Assembly (NCBI GenBank): GCA_028023455.1
Contig: JAQFVV010006632.1
Coordinates: 122,001 to 186,000, forward strand
Direction of reading: 5' to 3'
From: Epiperipatus broadwayi
Taxonomy: Eukaryota > Onychophora > Udeonychophora > Euonychophora > Peripatidae
DNA length: 64,000 nucleotides
Position 1 is the first letter of the stretch; each line of letters starts with the position of its first letter. Under the pieces are notes generated by a model. It was not told the DNA's origin and did not search any database. It was given only the letters and a program-made list of their open reading frames with translations. Position numbers and translations under genes: made by a program. Positions 45,096-57,089 of this stretch are shown here, piece after piece.

Positions 45096-45667
45096 ATTGG
45101 TTTTCCAACATTGATAGGAAATATAAAATTAGTTGTATATATTCAAGAATATACAGAGCTGCAATGTATTGTTCAAGGAAAGAAGATTATAATATACAAA
45201 AAGATTTAATAATCAATGAATTAAAAATGAATGGTTTCCCTGTATATATAATTAAAAGAAGTATTGGAAAAATAGAGTATAAGATAAATAAAAATGAAAA
45301 GAGTGAAGGAAAAAAGAAATGTGAAGATAGATATATAGGAATAAAAACAAATAATAATATCATAGTGAATAAATTTAACAAAATTATAAAAAAGATTAAT
45401 AAAAGATACAAAAGAATAATTAATACAAAAATAATTAATAAAAAAAGAGAAAACCTATTAAATTTGATAGATAACAAATACATAGGATATAATAAAGATA
45501 ATAAAGAAATAATTAATGAAGTATATGTGATAAAATGCAAACAATGTCTAGATAGTGGGATGGATAACAAATATGTGGGAGAAACAAAAAATTCTATAAA
45601 AACAAGACTAAAACAACATATGGCAGATAATAAATCACCAATATATATATACATACAAAAGAAATAG
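45011..45667 (+). pseudogene. RT end plus GIY-YIG domain of PLE (right arm)
   Basis: 218 codons run through the point where the left arm has a stop, so here RT end and nuclease are joined in one frame. The frame then breaks at 45665, inside the nuclease, because a TA run (45640-45650) is two bases longer than in the left arm. The catalytic Glu block (EAILIRKIKPEFN) continues afterwards in another phase. Start lies inside the truncated RT (FQKKLIDKKW), so it is not a natural start. Confidence 0.8.
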
Positions 45668-46764
45668 GACACAAATTTACTCAAAGTTCAATGAAAATGA
45701 AGTTATATACAAAAAGTATTAAAGAAAATAAAATAAAAGAAGCTATATTAATAAGAAAGATAAAACCAGAATTTAATAGAGATTCTGGGATTAGGATGAG
45801 ATTGGTATAATTATTAAATAAGATATATAGAGGTAAATATGTAAAGAGATAATTGTTAATAAATAAGTTGGGGGTGATAAAAAATGTTAGGTTAAATAGG
45901 AGTATAAATTTGGGTATATTTATAGATATTAAATAATAAAAAATAATAATAAATAAATAAATTAATAAACTTAGCATAATATTTACATATAAAACAGTAT
46001 AAATTTTTTTTATAAGAATTATATAAAAATAATGATAAAAGTTAATATATATATATATATATGTAAATAAAGTTGTAGGGTTTATATATATAAAAACATA
46101 TAAAGAAGTATAATATAAATTTATGAGTATTATATAATAAAAGTTAAAGTGTAAAAAATAAAAAATAAAATAAATATATATATAAATAAAGAGTTGTAGG
46201 GGATATATATTTAGTTTAAATAATATGTAATAGAGGGAGCTAGGGTATAAGATAATTTTTTGAAGAAAAAAAACGATTTTTCATTATTTTATTTAGAAGA
46301 TCAGAATAGCCTTATTAAGTGTAAAGATTATAAAGTTTATACGTTTTAAATATTTAGCAATAATAAATATAAAATATTAATTTTAAAAGAAGAATGAGTA
46401 AAAAAATAATAAATATGATTTAAAATTAAAAGAATTTTAGTTACTAATCATAAAGTTTAAGTTTATGAAGAATACAGATAATTAGTAGATTGTTAATAAT
46501 AATAAAATAGATAATATTTAGATTAATAGTTGTCCTTGAATGTATATATGTATAAAGTTAAGAATACACATGTATAATTTATATTTATTTTTTATTTATG
46601 TAGTACATTTTATTTTATATTAATTGTTTTATATGGGTTTGATTATTTATTTCAGGTTTTTAATATATATATTTTATGTTGTTTTTAGTTTTTTTATTGT
46701 TTAAAAAATTTTTTATGGTGTTATTATATAGTTGTTTTTTTATTTTGTTCATTATATCATAGCT

Positions 46765-46797
46765 CTGAAGAAGACTGCAGGTCAGTCGAAACGTAGG
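46765..46797 (+). ncRNA. PLE hammerhead ribozyme, right arm
   Basis: CTGAAGA (46765-46771), a 5-bp stem II GACTG-loop-CAGTC, and GAAACGT (GAAA at 46788-46791). Both conserved boxes and stem II are intact. Flanks CATAG and TATG can pair as part of stem I. Minimal stem III is usual for PLE hammerheads, which work best as dimers. Confidence 0.8.
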
Positions 46798-46866
46798 TGT
46801 ATGTACAAATAAAGTTTTCTAAAAAGTGTTTGAAGTTTGGATAAATTGTATTTAAACAACTGCAAT

Positions 46867-47925
46867 CATAAAGTAGTGTAGATTAAACATTAGAAATCTG
46901 TTCTCCAACCTCTTTTAAGGTCTCAAAGAGGAATCAAAAAAACTTTCAGTTAGCAAACATATTTCTACAGTTATCTATCACTAATGAAGATAAAGTGTTA
47001 TTATTTGCATATAGTTCTTCTTACAACACTTTTTTTTACTTTAAGCAGAAATATTTAGATATTTTAGGCAAAATAGATATTTTTTCTTTAAATATCAAAT
47101 TGATAGTAAAACTTCCTAGCATCTGGCTTCAAAGTTTGACGATCTTTTTTTTTTTAATATTTAAATAAAACTAAGTAGATATAATTTACTGACCATCATA
47201 TAAATGATTAGATAAATAAATTATTATATTTCATAGAATCTAAAATTATATCAATTTTCTATCCGGGTTTGAATCTCAAGTCATGAGCATTGTATATCGA
47301 TGCATTAAAACGCATATCACAAGCCTAAATTTAAGATTCATGTTTAAATACCTTAAGTTGACAAAATATTGAGCAAAGTAATATTTAGTTTTATTATTAA
47401 ATAGATTATATATTTTAAAATGATAAATTTTATAAGCGCCAGAACGCTAATAATGCAAATTACATTACTAGGAGTAAAAAAGTATTAACGTCTTTCAAGC
47501 TCATTTAATTATTTCACGCAATAATAATTTCCTCTTTGTTACAAATGGTATATATTTAAATCAATGAAATTTAAATTTTTTAAAATTTGATTACTCGTAC
47601 TTGCGAGCTTAACATGTTTCGTTGTTAATATTTATTAATTAAATTCTTTGTTTAATTTTCTTTTATCTTATGTACTTAGTTTCCAGCTCTTTACACTTAA
47701 CTTTAATTTTTTCTTGATTTACGGATAAACAATAAATTAAAACATATAATATTGTTATTTTTTTACTTTTAAATGCTTATAAAAGTAAAAATGCAATTCA
47801 AAGAGCGTACCAATAGCTCAAACAAACTTTTAATTAATAGGTGCGGTATGAGAAAATCTAGAAGCTTATAAAAGTAATGTCACGTTATATATGACTTGCT
47901 TTTTTAAAAGTAAAAATAATTCTAT
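46867..47925. other. AT-rich DNA, nothing recognised
   Basis: No gene or clear repeat was found. Confidence 0.4.
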
Positions 47926-48540
47926 CTATTGATCTATTTGTTCGCCTGTCAGTCTATCTATCTATCAATTTATCTATTTACTCTATATATCCATCCATCT
48001 ATCTACTTATCTATTTATCTTTTTTTATATCTATCTATTTTTCTGTTTCTATCTGTTTGTCTATTTATCTATCTGATTGGCGTTCTGTCTGTTTATCAGC
48101 TGACTGCATGACTGCCTATGTATCAATTTATTTAAGTACTTATCTATTCATTTATCTATATATCTATCCACCCATATATCTATTTATTGTATTCAACCAC
48201 CCAGTTATTTATCTATTTGCCTATTGATCTATTTATGTATCTGTTTATACCCCTATTCAACTCCTAATTCTTTTAATGGCTGGATAATTGACTGACAGTT
48301 ATTTATCTCTATAACTATCTATCTATCTAGTGGTCTATCTGTTCCTTTCTCTGTATATCCATCCATCTATTATTTATTTTAATGGCTGAATGATTGACTG
48401 ACCTGCTCATTAACCTCTATAACTATCTATCTATCTATTGGTATATCTGTCTTTTTGACTTGGTCTCTATACAGATGTTGACTTCCACATTTGTCAATTT
48501 ATTTATTTATTCATACATGTACCTATTTATTTACACATGA
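47926..48540. repeat. Degenerate (TCTA)n tract
   Basis: The strand is dominated by TCTA/TTTA units with frequent changes, ending in the TA run that precedes the LTR at 48567. A short-period duplication is visible (ATGGCTG.ATGATTGACTGAC at about 48276 and 48382). Confidence 0.85.
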
Positions 48541-48566
48541 GTTTGTATATATATATATATATATAT

Positions 48567-51135
48567 TGTAACAGTCAGAAAACATGTGACTCGTAAACAT
48601 AGTGCAGAATTCGACCACCACACAGAACAGCAGCACCATCGAGGTAGCGAAGCCATCCATGTTACTGAGTTCGAACATAGTTTATCAGTTCCACAATACA
48701 ATCCACGAAACAATGCATCTGATGCGACATTAGTAAATATTTCCTTAGGCACGGTGGTCAGGGATATGCAAGAGATTTATGATTTTATTCTTGAGTTAGC
48801 CAATAATCAAACTAATATTAATTAAACATTCATATTTACATAATCGAGGAAATATTATATAGAATGGGTATTGAATAAATGAAACGTAACTGCAGACATA
48901 TAGTTTAAAATTATTTATTCACATATTTTAATAAGACAATCATTTACTAATAATATTTTGTGGATTCAAAGCTTCAGTAGCGGAATTTGCGACATGATTA
49001 TATTTTAAAGAATACATTTATTTATTTAGATATTATTTTATATTGAGGACTTCAGTAGCGGTATTTCCGATACTGTAATGTTTACAAAAGGAATTCACTT
49101 ATTTGAAGGCGTCATCTAGCTACCTAAGGTTCTCGAGTAAGTATTTCTAATGCATTCCTTGGGGAATTTATACCTTTGCAATGCAAGAATCTAAAGTAAA
49201 ATTTAAGAGTAGCGGCGGACATATATTTATTTAATTAAAATATTTATTTTATGGGCAAACATTTATTTGAGAGTGAATTATGAAGATAATGCAGAGGCGG
49301 AGTGATATATAGAATAATAAAACTAAGTAAAGGAACACGTGGTACGCTTTAGAAAAGCGATATGGAATGGCAGTATATCGAAACTGCAATGCCGCGAATG
49401 GGTTTATAAGAATGTCGGGCTGGTCTCTGCCTCGGCCCGATGAAGTAGGGTGTCATATAAGCATAACCAGGGACAAGCGGTTCGTGTCGCAGTTTGCTGG
49501 CTGGCAGCATGATGTTGTCAAGTCCTATGGGAGCACCCATTATGCCTGCTTGTGTAGGACGACTGGGGTTAATTTCAACCCTGAAGAATCCGGAAATTTC
49601 ATGGCAGAATGGGTCATCACATCTCTAAAACATAACACATGTATACTGTATAAACGATTATGATGAGATTTAAGTAGATTTCTGACTCGGCCCTACATTA
49701 TCAACATTTACTAAAGAATGTTGGCGACTCTCAAAGAAATGTAATTTGATGGAATTATTCATTAAGATTCAATATATACAAAACATATCTAAACTGGGAA
49801 TGATTACAACTAATATGCCAGCCATTTGCGAAGTTGTAGACCCCTGCATTACAATAAATGAAGCATTGAATGCGTGTCGGTTTATATGAAAATTAAATTA
49901 TTTATGAAAGTAATATTAATGAAATCTGATACGCATTCACTATTTCAAGCGATCATAGATTTAAACTTTGAACATTGAGACAATTATTAGCATGCAATAA
50001 TTAAATAATAAATATAGATAAAATGTAGATTTTAGAAATATGCACCCAAGAAAGATAGAATGAGGTAAGCCAGATTATTAGAGAAATTTACACATTAGGT
50101 TAATTATTCAATTTTAGTTATACATATGGTAGTTTTTACATTTTATAATTTAGATAAGTAGTATGAAGAATAGCTATAGCATGTTATTAGAGTACTCTAG
50201 AGTTTGAACACAGACAGGTACCTGTTTTATAAGAAGTTTTCTGATTCCATTAGTTTAGCAGCAAAAAGTTCATGAGTGGCAATTCTTTCTTGTATTTAGA
50301 TATTTCATTTACTTTCACAGCAGCAGCAGCTTTCTCATTTATTTCAGGCAGCAGATCTTCATGGTGAATTTATGACGGGCAATGGAAAGTTCGGCATCCG
50401 ATAGGCCATCTCCCGATGGAGAATAATCTAGGTGCTTTTACTCGGTCATACCTTGGCAGGAACAATTTATTTTTATATTTTGGAGACTCATTTATTGAGA
50501 GCAAAGCTAAAGTTGAAGTGAATGTCTCCAGCAAGTCTAAGATGGCCTATTTTCTTATCTTGATCTTTCACATTTTTGTTAAGATATTTTTAGGTTCTAC
50601 TTAATCTGCCCTGAGGATAATCAATGCATTTTGTTGGTTTTTAATTAAAGAAAGCTGCTGTTCTATTGTTTACATATTACATTTACTAATTACATTTTGG
50701 GGAATTTTTCTTTAATTAAACTATTATCTATCACTGACCGATGCTTTTAAATTTCAAAGACAAAAAGTGAACATAAGATTATTTTAACTTTTAATTAAAT
50801 ATTACATCAGATTTTTTTAGAATTATTATTAAACGAAATTTAAACAACGCAATAAATAAGAACTTTATAATCCAAAATAAATGATTAAAATTATACAAAA
50901 TTATATAACTAAAAGAAATCTAAATTATATTATTTTATCCCTATTTATTGCCTTTAATTTGAGATCGAAATGTGTGCGTGTTTATGCTGAATTCTACATA
51001 TATTTATACATTTTTAATATTGCTACACACACAATTCGATACCAAAAAGTTTAAATTTGGGCGGGATAGACCGGTCAGTGAGAGACGACAGAAAAAGGTG
51101 AAACTTAAGATTCGAATACGAATCTTACTGTTTCA
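48567..51135 (-). mobile_element. Probable solo LTR, same termini as the LARD-like element
   Basis: The 2569-bp block starts TGTAACAGTCAG and ends ACTGTTTCA on the plus strand, the same termini as the LTRs at 19205 and 26596, but the body differs. Both sides are TA microsatellite (48545-48566 and 51136-51152). No interior or second LTR is found, so it is most simply a solo LTR of a related family. It is less AT-rich than its surroundings and holds a 98-codon open frame (49367-49663) and a 79-codon one (48586-48825) without recognisable domains. CAGCAGCAGCAG lies at about 50320-50331. Confidence 0.65.
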
Positions 51136-51152
51136 ATATATATATATATATA

Positions 51153-52506
51153 AACATGTCATTACGTGAACATGTTCATTTCATGTTTAAAAGTGGTTTG
51201 TTTAAACTTCATTGTGTCAATATTTCATTCTCTGTGGTCAAGTTGCAATCTTTAAGTGCCCATATATATTCATTGGACCATTAGTAAAAGTGGATTTCCA
51301 TTCTTGCTATTAAAAGGAGAGAAGTTGACTTGACAACAATGAGAAATATTGATTACTATCTATGTTGGCAGGAGATCATTTGATTGAGAAAAGTGCATCC
51401 GTTTAGAATGCATTTGTGGAGAAATGAAGTTATATCTATTTTATCCATTTAAAATAACAACTATAATCTACAGAATCAATACATCAACAATCATAATAAT
51501 AATAATATCTTAGATTACTCATATAGATTTTATTAGCATAACCCCTAGGTATTCTTATGTTTACACCAAGTGTACTTAATATGTATGTATGGATAAAATA
51601 TTCTTCTGATATAAAGGAATAGGTTTATTTGTTCAATGCTAGCAGATTCTCTCTCTTCCCAGATTACATATAATATAAATATATTAATTGTCTCCAGGAT
51701 TTTTCTTAAATTATAGGTGATTATTTCTAAGAAATTTGAACTTTTAAAACATTCTATCCTTGATAAGATTAAGAGATCAAATGGATTTGGTTGTACCTTA
51801 TTATACTTTAATAAATGATACTATTCTTAAAATGGAAGATGGTAAATAGGAATGGTGTAAATAAATTAAGTAAAGAAAATTAATTTTAAACAAAGTGTAA
51901 GTATGAGCAAATTGGGTTAAAGTATGTAGATGATGATGATGACTTCCATTAACAAACAAACAGCCGCATAAACAATAATAACAATTAATTTATTAATCAT
52001 AAAACAATTATATTAAAATATTCAACAACAAATATAATTATAACAATAAATGTTCTCTAAACTTTTCTGAATAATATTATGCTTTTCTATTTATTCAATA
52101 TTTTATATTAAGTTATAACTACCCATGTTATCAAGAAAAGTGATGCAAACAAAGTAGTCGGTTGGATAAGGTTGTACAATATTCATCCAAAGTCTGAATA
52201 CTAATTACAGATGGGTCTAGAAATGTTTTATTGAGTCTCTTAATGTATTGATAACAAGAATTGGAAAGACAATGACTTCAATTTTAGATATCAGTTAGAA
52301 TTCTTGACCTTCTTAGGAACAAATAAACAACTTACTCAAATATAGTATGATTGTTATTAAAATATGTAAGGTAATAATTAAGATCATCATATATTGAGTG
52401 GCATGACTTGTAACATCTATACTTCAAACATCTTATTATGAATCCGCCTCCAGTAACTAATAATGTTTATGAGTATCGAGACTATTTTAGTACGTGGCAT
52501 GGGATC
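51153..52506. other. AT-rich DNA, nothing recognised
   Basis: No gene is visible. A short GATGAT run lies near 51929. Confidence 0.4.
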
Positions 52507-52514
52507 TTCTAGAC

Positions 52515-53037
52515 CAGTGGTCTTCAACCTTTTCACACCTGTGGACCGGCAAAAATAAGGATAAGATTTTGTGGACCGGCAGAAATCGATAGATGAGTTT
52601 TCTTAAAAATGTAAACTGCTTAGCCTTAGATGAGCATAATTGTTATAACTGATCAAAACAACAATGTTTAATATACAAAATGAAGTTTTATATATATAGA
52701 GAGAGAGAGTTTGTATAATAAAAAACTTTTTTTTTTTAATTTTGAATTTTTTTAGAAAAGTAAAAAAAAAAATTAATTCTACTCCCCCTCCACCCCATAA
52801 ACATCTGTGATAACTAGAAAAACAAATTAATTTGTGTGATAGATTAGATTTTGTTTTTGTTCCGTTTCTTTTTTTTTTAAATGGTAAAAATGAGATGAAA
52901 AAATAAATAAAAATTGTTTATATTAATTAAAAGTTTAAACTCTTATTATTTTGTATTTTCCTGCTAGTCTAGCGCGGACCGGCAGAAATGTTCTGCGGCC
53001 TGGCGCCAGCCCACGGACCAAGGGTTGAAGACCACTG
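52515..53037. mobile_element. hAT-type MITE with 8-bp target duplication
   Basis: The termini CAGTGGTCTTCAACCTTTTC and GGTTGAAGACCACTG are inverted repeats of the well-known hAT type. TTCTAGAC (52507-52514) and TTCTAGAT (53038-53045) match at seven of eight bases, the size expected for hAT. The subterminal GTGGACCGGCA word occurs on both sides (about 52541, 52571 and, inverted context, 52975). There is no transposase, so it depends on an autonomous relative. Confidence 0.9.
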
Positions 53038-53045
53038 TTCTAGAT

Positions 53046-54503
53046 CACATGATTATTTTGCGGGTAAATGGAAAGGCAATCTTTTATGGTTTCTCCTTCA
53101 TCAATTAAAGATATTTGCGGTGTAAAAAATAAGAGATCGCTTCCAAAGATTAATAAAACAAATAAATTAATATTAACAGGGTGATGGCAGCTTGTACATT
53201 AACTTAGAACTTAGTACAACATATCTCCAATACCAGTAATGTAAAAATTACACATTTATACCCAATTGAATAAATAATCTAAAACACTTAACTATACTTT
53301 TATTATACCAGTATTTTCATGAGAATTTTATTTAAATTGTAATAAAAAAAATTTAAACATTCAAATTAATAAACGTAACTATATAATCTCTATCAAATTG
53401 ATAATCCACAATCTTCAATAAATAAATGTTCAACATTTTATCTTGGTGAATTTTAAAATTCCAGTCATATCCAATATCACTGAAGTTGTACAATAATAAA
53501 TTTACAAATATCCAAGTAACACTTAATCCAGGTTGTATAATGAATTCTTTCTGAATGTGAGATTTATAATTAAAATTCAACAATATGATTTCCCAAAACT
53601 TTGAACACATCACAATTAATATTGTTTCTATTTCGATAGATGTAGTCATAACAATTAATCAATTTATACATATTGACTTTCATCATTTGTAACATCTTCA
53701 TCATTTTACAAACTATGAAAAAGCTAATCAATTGAAATCTGTAATTCATCTTTGTTTTGCTGAAACAATATATGATATTCAAAGAAGTAGATAAGATTTT
53801 GCATATATGACAAAGAAATTTCAATAAACCCTAGGTTTGAGTAATTTAATGTCTGTAGCTATAGTCCAGGTCTCTTAATAGATTATGAGACAAAGCAAAA
53901 TAGTAATAAGTAATTCACTGACTTGAATTTGTATTAACCATATTTCTCTATAGTTTTAAGCAGTTCTCATAAGTGCATGTTTTTCAGTATGATAATCCAT
54001 GGGTTTCTATGATAATCTTAATATTCAATGTAATCCTTAAGGAGATAACCAATATCATCTCAGCAAGCTATTTTAATGAAGTGAAAAATGATCATGGAAA
54101 TGTTCTTACATACAGTAGAATTCCATGACAAATTTCAATTAATGTCTCAAAATATTAAATTTTGTTCCCTTATAAAATAATATTTGATGATAGTAGCTGT
54201 TGGTTTTTTAATCTCTTCATTTGAATCAATGAGAAAAAAAACATTTCACCAAACTATTTGAGTGAGGATGCTGTTTGGATCTATATATGTATGTAACCTG
54301 AGCTTAAAGTTGAAGGTGTTGCTATAGACAAGCATTGATGTGTTGCTGAGGTATATTGATTGAAATACAATATCTCCAAAATCTTTTGGAGATATCATAT
54401 CATTTTTGAGTACTCTGATGATGTTGTTTTGATGTTCTGGATCTGTGATAATAATAGTAGTTGCCTAACATTTTTATGGTAGTTCGGAAACAGGTTTTTG
54501 ATT
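53046..54503. other. AT-rich DNA, nothing recognised
   Basis: No supported gene. Minus-strand open frames at 53353-53824 are Ile/Asn-rich and look random. Confidence 0.4.
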
Positions 54504-54825
54504 GTATTTTTATATTGGACTATTTCCCTCATCTAATTTGTGTGTTGAATGTCTTTAGAAAAGTTTAATTTTGTTTAAATATTCCAAACACATTCAACTG
54601 TTAGTAATATCACAGCAAAGAGGTTAGTATATGAACCAACTGTTAGTAATGTCATAGCAAACAGGGTAGTATAACCTGTTTGCTGTGATATTACTAATAG
54701 TTGAATGTATTTGAAATATTTAAATAAAATTAAACTTTTCCAAAGACATTCAACACACATATTAGATGGTGGAAATAGTCCAATATAAAAATACAGCTAC
54801 AACACCATCATCACAAACCTTCAGG
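54504..54825. mobile_element. Short copy of the 16.4-kb fold-back element
   Basis: The ends TATTGGACTATTTCC (left) and GGAAATAGTCCAATA (right) are inverted, and inner arms repeat ATTCCAAACACATTCAACTG. The right end extends through ACCATCATCACAAACCTTCAGG, matching the left end of the copy at 16362. The tRNA-like centre is missing. Confidence 0.75.
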
Positions 54826-54929
54826 TTTTCTGATTATCTCGGAAAAAAATTGTAGAATAAGATATTGGGAGTTGGGATGTTCTGCAATTCTTAGCACTAT
54901 ATCCAGAGCCCATGCAGAGTATTACATTT

Positions 54930-55135
54930 TATTATTGTTGTTGCCATTGTTACTACTATTACTACTACTACTACTACTATTACTACTACTACTACAACTA
55001 TTACTACTACTACCACTACTATTACCACTATTATTACCACTACTATTACCACTACTACTACTCGCTACTACTACTACTACTAATACTCCTACTACTACCA
55101 CTACTAATACTACTACTGCTGCTGTTGCTATGCTG

Positions 55136-55201
<66 letters not shown>

Positions 55202-55215
55202 TTACTTTATTATTA
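54930..55215. repeat. (TAC)n/(TAT)n trinucleotide array
   Basis: TAC units with interspersed TAT, CAC and CGC variants. The last 80 bp are almost pure ACT. Poly-Leu and poly-Tyr frames across it are artefacts. Confidence 0.95.
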
Positions 55216-55437
55216 TTAATAATATTATCTTAAATCTCATATCCCTTATGCAATACTGATGACTGTAAGATTTTTAAATGGATAATTATATTAAGAGATT
55301 GAATTTCTCTACAAAGTGATATTTAATAACTTTATAGCTTGGTAGAGTAAAAATAAAAAATGCTGATTAATATGGAAGAACATTCAGCAGTCTCATATTT
55401 TAACATGTCTAAGTATTTTAACCAATTCTCTGTACAG

Positions 55438-55545
55438 TAGTGCATGCCAGTATAAGCCCATTAATCAATGGATGCTAGAAGGTTTGTGCGTCAAATTCCT
55501 ATCTAGTGCCTACACATCCAATATCTCCAGACGAGTTTCTACATT
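55438..55545 (+). repeat. Copy of the short repeat at 34440 and 38545
   Basis: Shared words are ATCAATGGATGC, AGAAGGTTTGTGC, CTATCTAGTGCCTAC and CATCCAATATCTCCAGACGA. Confidence 0.75.
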
Positions 55546-55589
55546 ATGTAAACATAGGAAATGGTGATCATGTGTAGTCTGAATATCTA

Positions 55590-56315
55590 AATATCTCTTG
55601 TTATAATGAATCTCATAAAATTAAATGTAATACTTTTCAAAAAGATCTGGATCACCTATTTCAAAATTATGGATTTTTCAAGCAGATATTGAATCCTTTC
55701 AAAATTATGGGAATGATTTTTAGATAATGGCAGATTGTTCAATTGATCAAATAAAATATAAATTGTCCAGAGCTCATGTTCTTCCTATTACGGAATATGG
55801 ATCTGTTGTTTTGGAATCCCACTCAAAAAGGGATATTAAAATTTAATCTTTAGGAGAGAAATTTTACAGTCACACTTAAATATAGAGAGCATAACATTTT
55901 CCATTCAGGGAGAAGGATAAGAGATCTAAAATTTTTATACAAAATTGTAACTGAAAGAGTAATTTGTCAAAATCGGATAATATATTTCATTTAATACAAT
56001 AGTATTTAAAACTACGACTTCAGGTTTTGTTACTCGGATCACTCTTAAATTTTTTCCATTGGTTCGGTTATTGGACTCTTATAATAAAGATTTTTGCAAT
56101 AATAATGAGTTCAGGTAATGAAAAGCATAGTCTTTAATTTATTCTAATGGTGTTATCTACGATACTTTCTTGCTTTTTTTCCCCTAACATCTGTTATTTA
56201 TATTATTTTATGATTTTTTTTCTTTCTTATAATCATATACATACTATTTAATTAATTCATGTACGATCTATAATTAGCCTATAGTGCTGTGGAAATTGAA
56301 TAAATGAATTCAATT
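55590..56315 (+). pseudogene. 3' remnant of the CR1/Jockey-like LINE
   Basis: The translation keeps ITEYGSVV and KRDIKI where the copy at 8857 has ILEYGSIIWNP and RTDILRI, and DSYNKDF for TYNKDF. The end ACGATCTATAATTAGCC then AATTGAATAAATGAATTCAA matches the 3' end at about 10705-10765. Many stops, and no tail repeat. Confidence 0.7.
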
Positions 56316-57089
56316 TTCCCCCCAATATTTTTGCAGAAATAAAATCTTGTTTGCCATTAAACGCTTCAGTATTTTTTCTTTATACATTATATTGCTTAAA
56401 TATTAAAATGCTCAGTATTCCTTTAAAACGGTAAAGAATTAAGCAAATAAAAATATAATACAGTGTTTTAGACCCGTAAAGTCACGTGACGCTCGAGCAT
56501 TGGAAATTACAGTTGGAGTTTCGATATTTGAACCTTTAGCTCACGCATATGTCGCGAAATTATTGCGGCAAAGTAAGCGAATAAATATAAACTTTAATAG
56601 TGACTAAAAAGAAAAGAAATCAATAATTCGAATAAAACAATGAAAGAAAGAGGGAGGAAGTTAATAACTAAGTTTATAGTTTATTAATTATCGAAGTTTT
56701 TTCTATTTTAATAAAAATGCAAAGTGAATAAATGATAAATGTTTGAGTTAACTGAACTCAGGATAAAATCTTATTTACGCAGTTAAATAGTTTTCCATTA
56801 AATGATTTTATGAACCTTACTACATTTAAGTAATAATTAAAGTGCTGTCGAAATGTGTACAATTAAAACAAAAATCTATTAAAAAATTACTTTAATTAAT
56901 TGAAAAACAGCGATAATTAAGTTTTATTTATTTGGGAAAACGCGTTACTGCTATAACGATTTTAAATCATAATCGTAAAAAGAAAGAAAAAGCAACGGAA
57001 AGGAATTCAATAAACTAAAATAATAAAGTTGTCTGTTCGCATGTATATCTATATATGGTCATGGGTTTTTCTAAAAAACAAGTTTCTTT
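56316..57089. other. AT-rich DNA, nothing recognised
   Basis: A less AT-rich patch at 56470-56585 contains CG dinucleotides (CGTGACGCTCGAG), but no promoter or gene can be assigned. Confidence 0.4.

Larger units (their letters stand above)
42961..46854. mobile_element. Penelope-like element in head-to-head palindromic form
   Basis: Left arm 43008-44831 and right arm 44995-46854 are inverted copies, with very few differences by eye, around a 163-bp spacer that holds more of the reverse transcriptase from the left copy. Each arm runs from the RT end through the GIY-YIG nuclease to a 3' end with a hammerhead. A 12-bp direct repeat AACAACTGCAAT flanks the whole unit (42949-42960 and 46855-46866), as a target duplication. 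The left side has 47 extra bases (42961-43007) before the symmetric part. PLEs often integrate as 5'-truncated inverted copies, so this fits one integration event. Confidence 0.88.

Noticed and set aside
49367-49663. 98-codon frame inside the solo LTR as a host gene
   Set aside because: It has no recognisable domain, lies within LTR boundaries and is short enough to occur by chance in this less AT-rich block.
54872-55259. Leu-rich and Tyr-rich frames of 115 codons
   Set aside because: They are two phases of the TAC/ACT trinucleotide array.
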